Below are positions 39,662 through 42,982 of a stretch of DNA of 42,982 bases, piece by piece (position 1 is the first letter of the stretch; each line of letters begins with the position of its first letter). The stretch spans positions 1 to 42,982 of IMG/VR virus record IMGVR_UViG_3300018079_000018; one strand, given 5' to 3'. The stretch is from a virus. The position numbers and the translations under genes were made by a program. The notes below the pieces were generated by a model. That model did no database searches. It saw only the letters and a program-made list of their open reading frames with translations, and was not told where the DNA came from.

Positions 39662-39737
39662 ATGAGATTTTCAAGCTCTTTACGCCGTTCGCCGTGAATT
39701 TGACGTCCAATCGATAGATGCCCATTCCTGCTCGTAC

Positions 39738-40919
39738 CTACCCATTCCGGCGCTTACGGGGGGACACGGAGGGGGACACGATCGAAGGCATGGAATTGAC
39801 AATGCGGCGGACGGCGGTAAGACGCTCGTGGGCGTACCGCTGGGTCATTTGCGGGGTGCGATGACCCAGGAAATCCATCAGAGCACGGAAGGAATCGGCC
39901 CGCTCCCCGGCGATCGTCGCCGCGGTGTGCCGTAGGGCGTGGAAATCCACCCGCCCACGCCAATTGGAAAACTCGATCTTGGCTCGATCGAGGTCGAAAC
40001 GAAGCATCTGCGAGCTGCGAGCGGGAACGAGGAAGGCCGATTCCGACGCATTACGCCGCCGCCACAGCGATTGGAGTTCGCGGGCCGTGTTGCGAACCAA
40101 CGGAATCAACCTCGTGGTCCCGGCCTTGCGCCCGTACGCGGCGTGTGCCGTGACCAGCCGTTTGACCCAATCGAAGTCACCGACTCGTAGTCGTCCGATC
40201 TCACCACGGCGCAGCCCGGTCTCCAACGCGAAACGATAGAGCCAGTAACGGTCGGCGCCGCTGAAATCCCGCCAGGGCGGCCCGGCGCGGGTCATGCGCA
40301 ACAGGCGGAGGACCTCCTTGCCGGTCAGAGCCCGCCGCTCACGGACCAAAACGCCTTGGGTGGAGAGACGGCGAAGACCGGTCAACGGGTTGGCGGGCAG
40401 GCGTCGGGTGCGGACGCACCAATTGAGAAAGGTCTGAAGGGCGGTGAGGTAATGATTGAGGGTGCTGGGGGACATCCCCGTCTGCCGCTGATCGCGCTTT
40501 TGGCGCAGCCATTGATCCACGGCATCGGAGTCAATGCGCTCGAGTTGCGCGACGGCGAGATCGGTCAACAGAATGTGCACATGATGGATAGTCGGAGCGA
40601 TGTGATCGGGACCGCGCCCACGGGCGGTCAGATCGCCGCGGAAAGCCTCGATGTGTTCGGCGATGGAGCCGAGGCCGCCGGCGTCCAATACTCCGATAGC
40701 TACCAGGCGGCGACGCCTTGATGGGGGAAGCGCGGAGGCCCACTCGGCCAGGTCGACGGGCAACGGCGATCGGGCGGCGGCGTGTTCGACGAGACGAACG
40801 ATCCTGGAAGCGTAGAGTTCGGTGAGACGGCGGTCGCGAAAGCCAGACCAGCGGTGTTCGCGGCCGCGATGATCATGCCATTCGAACCACCAGGAACGCT
40901 TGCGACGATAGAGACGCAT
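39738..40919 (-). CDS. int: Tyrosine-family integrase
   Basis: The protein has 393 residues. An Arg/Trp-rich start (MRLYRRKRSWWFEWHDHRGR) leads to a SAM-like core-binding domain (LNHYLTALQTFLNWCVRTRR). The catalytic domain has Arg in LETGLRRGEIGRL, HALRHT (His-x-x-Arg), LGHRTPQMTQRYAH (His and the Tyr nucleophile). It recombines attP with the host tRNA-Leu gene. The N-terminal style is common in planctomycete integrases. It lies 76 bases from the tRNA fragment and is transcribed toward it. Confidence 0.93.
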   Translation of the reverse strand: MRLYRRKRSWWFEWHDHRGREHRWSGFRDRRLTELYASRIVRLVEHAAARSPLPVDLAEWASALPPSRRRRLVAIGVLDAGGLGSIAEHIEAFRGDLTARGRGPDHIAPTIHHVHILLTDLAVAQLERIDSDAVDQWLRQKRDQRQTGMSPSTLNHYLTALQTFLNWCVRTRRLPANPLTGLRRLSTQGVLVRERRALTGKEVLRLLRMTRAGPPWRDFSGADRYWLYRFALETGLRRGEIGRLRVGDFDWVKRLVTAHAAYGRKAGTTRLIPLVRNTARELQSLWRRRNASESAFLVPARSSQMLRFDLDRAKIEFSNWRGRVDFHALRHTAATIAGERADSFRALMDFLGHRTPQMTQRYAHERLTAVRRIVNSMPSIVSPSVSPRKRRNG

Positions 40920-40926
40920 GGGAAAA

Positions 40927-40994
40927 AGGCTGTAGGATGAAGGCTGAAGGCTGTAGGTCTTCGCCTACGGCTTACGGCCTATGGCCTTTAGCTC
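40927..40994. repeat. Heptamer hairpin element H21
   Basis: The left arm is GGCTGTAGGATGAAGGCTGA plus one unit, the loop TCTTCG, and the right arm CCTACGGCTTACGGCCTATG. Loop and outer flank are the reverse complement of H1, including CTCGTAACTTGTCATTCATC outside the arms. It lies just upstream of the integrase start. Confidence 0.85.
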
Positions 40995-41049
40995 GTAACT
41001 TGTCATTCATCACTGCTGCTGTCCGTCTGCACGCCGTAGGCAATAGGCA

Positions 41050-42057
41050 TTAAGGCATTGAGGCATTGAGCCTCGAAGTTTGCGGCTTGGAGGTATCAAG
41101 CACGGCGAACGGCCACGGTGAACCAAAGCAGGCTTGCAGGGAGGCATAGTCCTTCAGGTCGATCGTGCCGTCGGCGGTGATGTCGGCGTCGAGACAATCG
41201 ATCGTCTCGCGCTGGGTCGACGGAACGAAATCCATGCCCAACACTTCGAAGCCCAGATCCCATTGGAAGCCGAAACTTCGTTCGCCGGTGATCGGATGCA
41301 GGATCCAGAAGGCAATTGGTTCAGGAGCGTTGGGTGGGATGACGACCGGCTGGGTCCACTCGAAAAGTCGAGCTGTCCCCGGATCCCAGAACAACCCGCG
41401 AATGGGAGGCAGCGGGGCTCCCACCCAGTGGGCCTCGCCGGATGGATCGGTCAACAATTGGAAGGCGCCGTTGGGGCAGTCCGCATAACGCACGTAGAAA
41501 CCAGCCTGCGGATCAGCCTTACGCTCTACATAGGCGAGAGCGGTGGCATAGGGAGCGTTCCCATCTGTTCCGCAACCGCAACAATGAAGATCGACGGCTG
41601 GCGGCAAGGAATCTCGCGGGTCGAGAGCGATGATGTCACCGCTGTAATACAGCGCGTAGAGGAGCGGATCGCCGGGCCGAACGGTGAGATCGGCCCATCC
41701 GGAGGGACGTGGTTGCGTCCATTCGATCGAAACTTCTGTGTGACCATTGATGGGGTTGATTGAAGCCCAGGCGGCATCGGCGCCGTATGGCAACCCGTCG
41801 ACGTAAGCGAACAGGCGCCGATAGAATGAATGCCACGCCAGCGTGTAACCCCCGGTCAATTTCGGAATGCCATCGTCGCCCCAGAGCGGAGCGATCTCCT
41901 CAACTGTTCCATTCGTTTCGATACGGATGAGCTGCGCCCATCCGGTGACGCCGCCGAGCTGGTTGCGAACGGCGTAGAAAAAGCCGTCGGGAAACGGCGA
42001 GACCGGCCCCGCCAAAGAACAGAGGAACTGTCCAAGACCCCAAAGATAACGATTCAT
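41050..42057 (-). CDS. Cargo protein with planctomycete dockerin-like C-terminus
   Basis: The protein has 335 residues. The body has repeated strand patterns (GFFYAVRNQLGG; RLFAYVDGLPYGADAAWASI; LLYALYYSGDIIALDP) like a beta-propeller. The end carries DGTIDLKDYASLQACF, the single dockerin-like calcium repeat typical of secreted planctomycete proteins. No clear signal peptide is visible. It is not a structural phage protein in type, so it is probably a lysogenic cargo gene from the host. It is coupled to the gene at 42054 by an ATGA overlap. Confidence 0.6.
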   Translation of the reverse strand: MNRYLWGLGQFLCSLAGPVSPFPDGFFYAVRNQLGGVTGWAQLIRIETNGTVEEIAPLWGDDGIPKLTGGYTLAWHSFYRRLFAYVDGLPYGADAAWASINPINGHTEVSIEWTQPRPSGWADLTVRPGDPLLYALYYSGDIIALDPRDSLPPAVDLHCCGCGTDGNAPYATALAYVERKADPQAGFYVRYADCPNGAFQLLTDPSGEAHWVGAPLPPIRGLFWDPGTARLFEWTQPVVIPPNAPEPIAFWILHPITGERSFGFQWDLGFEVLGMDFVPSTQRETIDCLDADITADGTIDLKDYASLQACFGSPWPFAVLDTSKPQTSRLNASMP

Positions 42058-42368
42058 CGAGTTGCACCTTTCTTTGCCGGTCGCGTTTCTCTGTAGGTCG
42101 GAAGGTCGGCTTTTGCCTCTAACACGACCATTTCCGTTCCAGCGCTCTGTTCGATCAGATAACGCTCCGCCTGACGTAGAGAATCGTCAACCAGTTTCCA
42201 ATCCTGTTCCATCACCGCGTCACGAATCCTCAGCGGAAGATGCTGGAGGAGTTCTAGTGCCGCCGCGGCGGCACCGGCCTTGACATACTTTTTGGCGGCT
42301 GACCAATCGGAAAATCGTTTTACAACCTCGGCCGGTAAATCGGTTCCAAGAGATTTTCTTTCTGCCAT
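42054..42368 (-). CDS. Hypothetical small helical protein
   Basis: The protein has 104 residues, helical and Ala-rich (FSDWSAAKKYVKAGAAAAAL; IRDAVMEQDWKLVDDSLRQA). It is the first gene of the minus-strand pair next to the divergent control region. It could be a repressor-like or antitoxin-like factor, but no HTH is visible. Confidence 0.45.
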   Translation of the reverse strand: MAERKSLGTDLPAEVVKRFSDWSAAKKYVKAGAAAAALELLQHLPLRIRDAVMEQDWKLVDDSLRQAERYLIEQSAGTEMVVLEAKADLPTYRETRPAKKGATR

Positions 42369-42403
42369 AAGTATCAGCGTACAAATAGGTTACGCCTATA
42401 TCT

Positions 42404-42452
42404 ACATATGTTAGCATAGAAAACCATCAGAAACATCTTGACACGTATGTTA
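42404..42452. promoter_or_regulatory. Candidate operator pair in the divergent control region
   Basis: ACATATGTTA (42404-42413) and ACGTATGTTA (42443-42452) are near-identical direct repeats 39 bases apart. The second overlaps the -35/spacer of the rightward promoter. The first lies where a leftward promoter would be. The placement suggests lysogeny-switch operators. Confidence 0.45.
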
Positions 42453-42466
42453 TGGTGCGATAATCT
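42438..42466 (+). promoter_or_regulatory. Rightward sigma-70-type early promoter
   Basis: A perfect -35 TTGACA at 42438-42443 is followed by 17 bases and -10 TAATCT at 42461-42466. Transcription would start near 42473, which is the GTG start of the next gene, so the message is probably leaderless. Confidence 0.65.
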
Positions 42467-42472
42467 TCTAGC

Positions 42473-42727
42473 GTGTTGATTCAGGTGGCTTTGCATAGAG
42501 GAAGTCGCAACGGGAACTACGCGGACGTGGTCGACGTGGCGGACTACCTCGGCGAACTGGAGCTGGGCAACGCGGCCAACGCCCTGGCCCAGATGGCGAG
42601 AGACAGTGGAAAATTCAAGACGGCCATCTCCTCCAAGGGGTTCCGTGAGTGGAAGGCACGGCCCGGCGGCAAGAAAAACGGACGAGCGAAAGATATGCCG
42701 GCGGAGGAGGTTCACGGTGATTCGTGA
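42473..42727 (+). CDS. First early gene, small hypothetical protein
   Basis: The protein has 84 residues from GTG 42473, at the predicted transcription start. It has a helical middle (YLGELELGNAANALAQMARD) and a basic end (KARPGGKKNGRAKDM). No family recognised. It overlaps the excisionase-like gene by 11 bases. Confidence 0.5.
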   Translation: MLIQVALHRGSRNGNYADVVDVADYLGELELGNAANALAQMARDSGKFKTAISSKGFREWKARPGGKKNGRAKDMPAEEVHGDS

Positions 42728-42920
42728 ATCGCGCATGTTGACCTACGACCAAGTGGCCCTCGAGCTGGGCGTCGGCAAGAGCAAGGCCCGCGAACTCGTT
42801 CGTACCGGCCGCCTCACCGCCCGTCGGATGGGACACCGCACGGTGCGGATCACCCGTGAAAGCGTCGAACAGTTTTTGCGGCTGCGCTCGGATTTCCGAC
42901 TTAGAAAACGCACGGCGTAA
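42717..42920 (+). CDS. Excisionase/MerR-like HTH protein
   Basis: The protein has 67 residues; GTG 42717 follows GGAGGAGG at 42703-42710. TYDQVALELGVGKSKARELVRTGRLTARRMG followed by VRITRESVEQFLRL is the HTH_17 excisionase-type winged helix. It probably directs the integrase toward excision, or represses the lysogeny genes. It belongs to the rightward operon from 42438. Confidence 0.75.
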   Translation: MIRESRMLTYDQVALELGVGKSKARELVRTGRLTARRMGHRTVRITRESVEQFLRLRSDFRLRKRTA

Positions 42921-42949
42921 GAAAGTTAGTCCCAACAGGGAGGTTGTGG

Positions 42950-42982
42950 ATGGTGAATTCGCAGGGAAATGTAACCGGGACG
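42950..42982 (+). CDS. 5' part of the gene that continues at base 1
   Basis: ATG 42950 follows CAGGGAGG (42936-42943). The eleven codons to the window edge (MVNSQGNVTGT) join in frame to the open frame at base 1. The joined product places TKEIAAILNVS as a continuous HTH-like segment. This is the main evidence for a circular sequence. Confidence 0.6.
   Translation, partial: MVNSQGNVTGT

Noticed and set aside
39303-39725. 140-residue minus-strand protein
   Set aside because: The first 78 residues are antisense to the tRNA fragment; only the 62-residue membrane protein from 39491 is kept.

Overview
The window looks like the complete genome of a temperate, siphovirus-like phage of a planctomycete-type host, about 43 kb, written as a circularly permuted sequence. 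The closed circle is suggested by a gene that starts at 42950, runs off the right edge, and continues in frame at base 1 to a stop at 231. The host guess is inference. It rests on high G+C, the style of the tyrosine integrase, a cargo protein ending in a dockerin-like DGTIDLKDYASLQACF tail typical of Planctomycetes, and many short dispersed repeats.

Layout. The right end (39.3-43.0 kb) is the lysogeny module: a 3' tRNA-Leu(UAG) fragment that should be attP, a tyrosine integrase, a cargo gene and a small gene on the minus strand, then a divergent promoter region driving an excisionase-like HTH gene and the early genes. The left part (0-8 kb) holds small early genes, a replication-initiator-like gene with an internal palindromic origin candidate, a DUF5131 (Gp37/Gp68) protein, a HerA-like ATPase with two winged helices, and a RuvC-like nuclease. 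From 7.9 to 20 kb lies a lambda-type packaging and head module: candidate small terminase, a stand-alone IS110-type helix-hairpin-helix protein, GpA-type large terminase, ParB-like and ASCH-domain genes, portal, S49 protease with a nested scaffold, decoration protein and major capsid protein. From 20 to 24.8 kb come a head-tail joining protein and an embedded block of membrane, lipoprotein and secreted genes, probably lysis or host interaction. From 24.8 to 39.3 kb are tail genes: terminator, completion and major tail proteins, a frameshifted chaperone pair, a short tape measure, a hub-like protein and a series of fibre-like proteins.

The most unusual content is repetitive. (1) Two arrays of a 36-bp unit, built as TGAAACCCA, nine variable bases, TGCGAGCCA, nine variable bases, lie directly on both sides of the stand-alone IS110-type gene, between the candidate small terminase gene and the large terminase gene. 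The large terminase start codon sits inside the last unit. (2) About 21 hairpin elements made of GGCTGTA/TACAGCC heptamers sit at gene boundaries, and two are inserted in frame inside the terminase. (3) A small CACTG...CAGTG hairpin element lies just upstream of the decoration, major capsid and major tail genes, with further copies inside two coding regions. (4) A REP-like hairpin lies in frame in the ASCH gene. No stretch over 300 bases lacks a gene.
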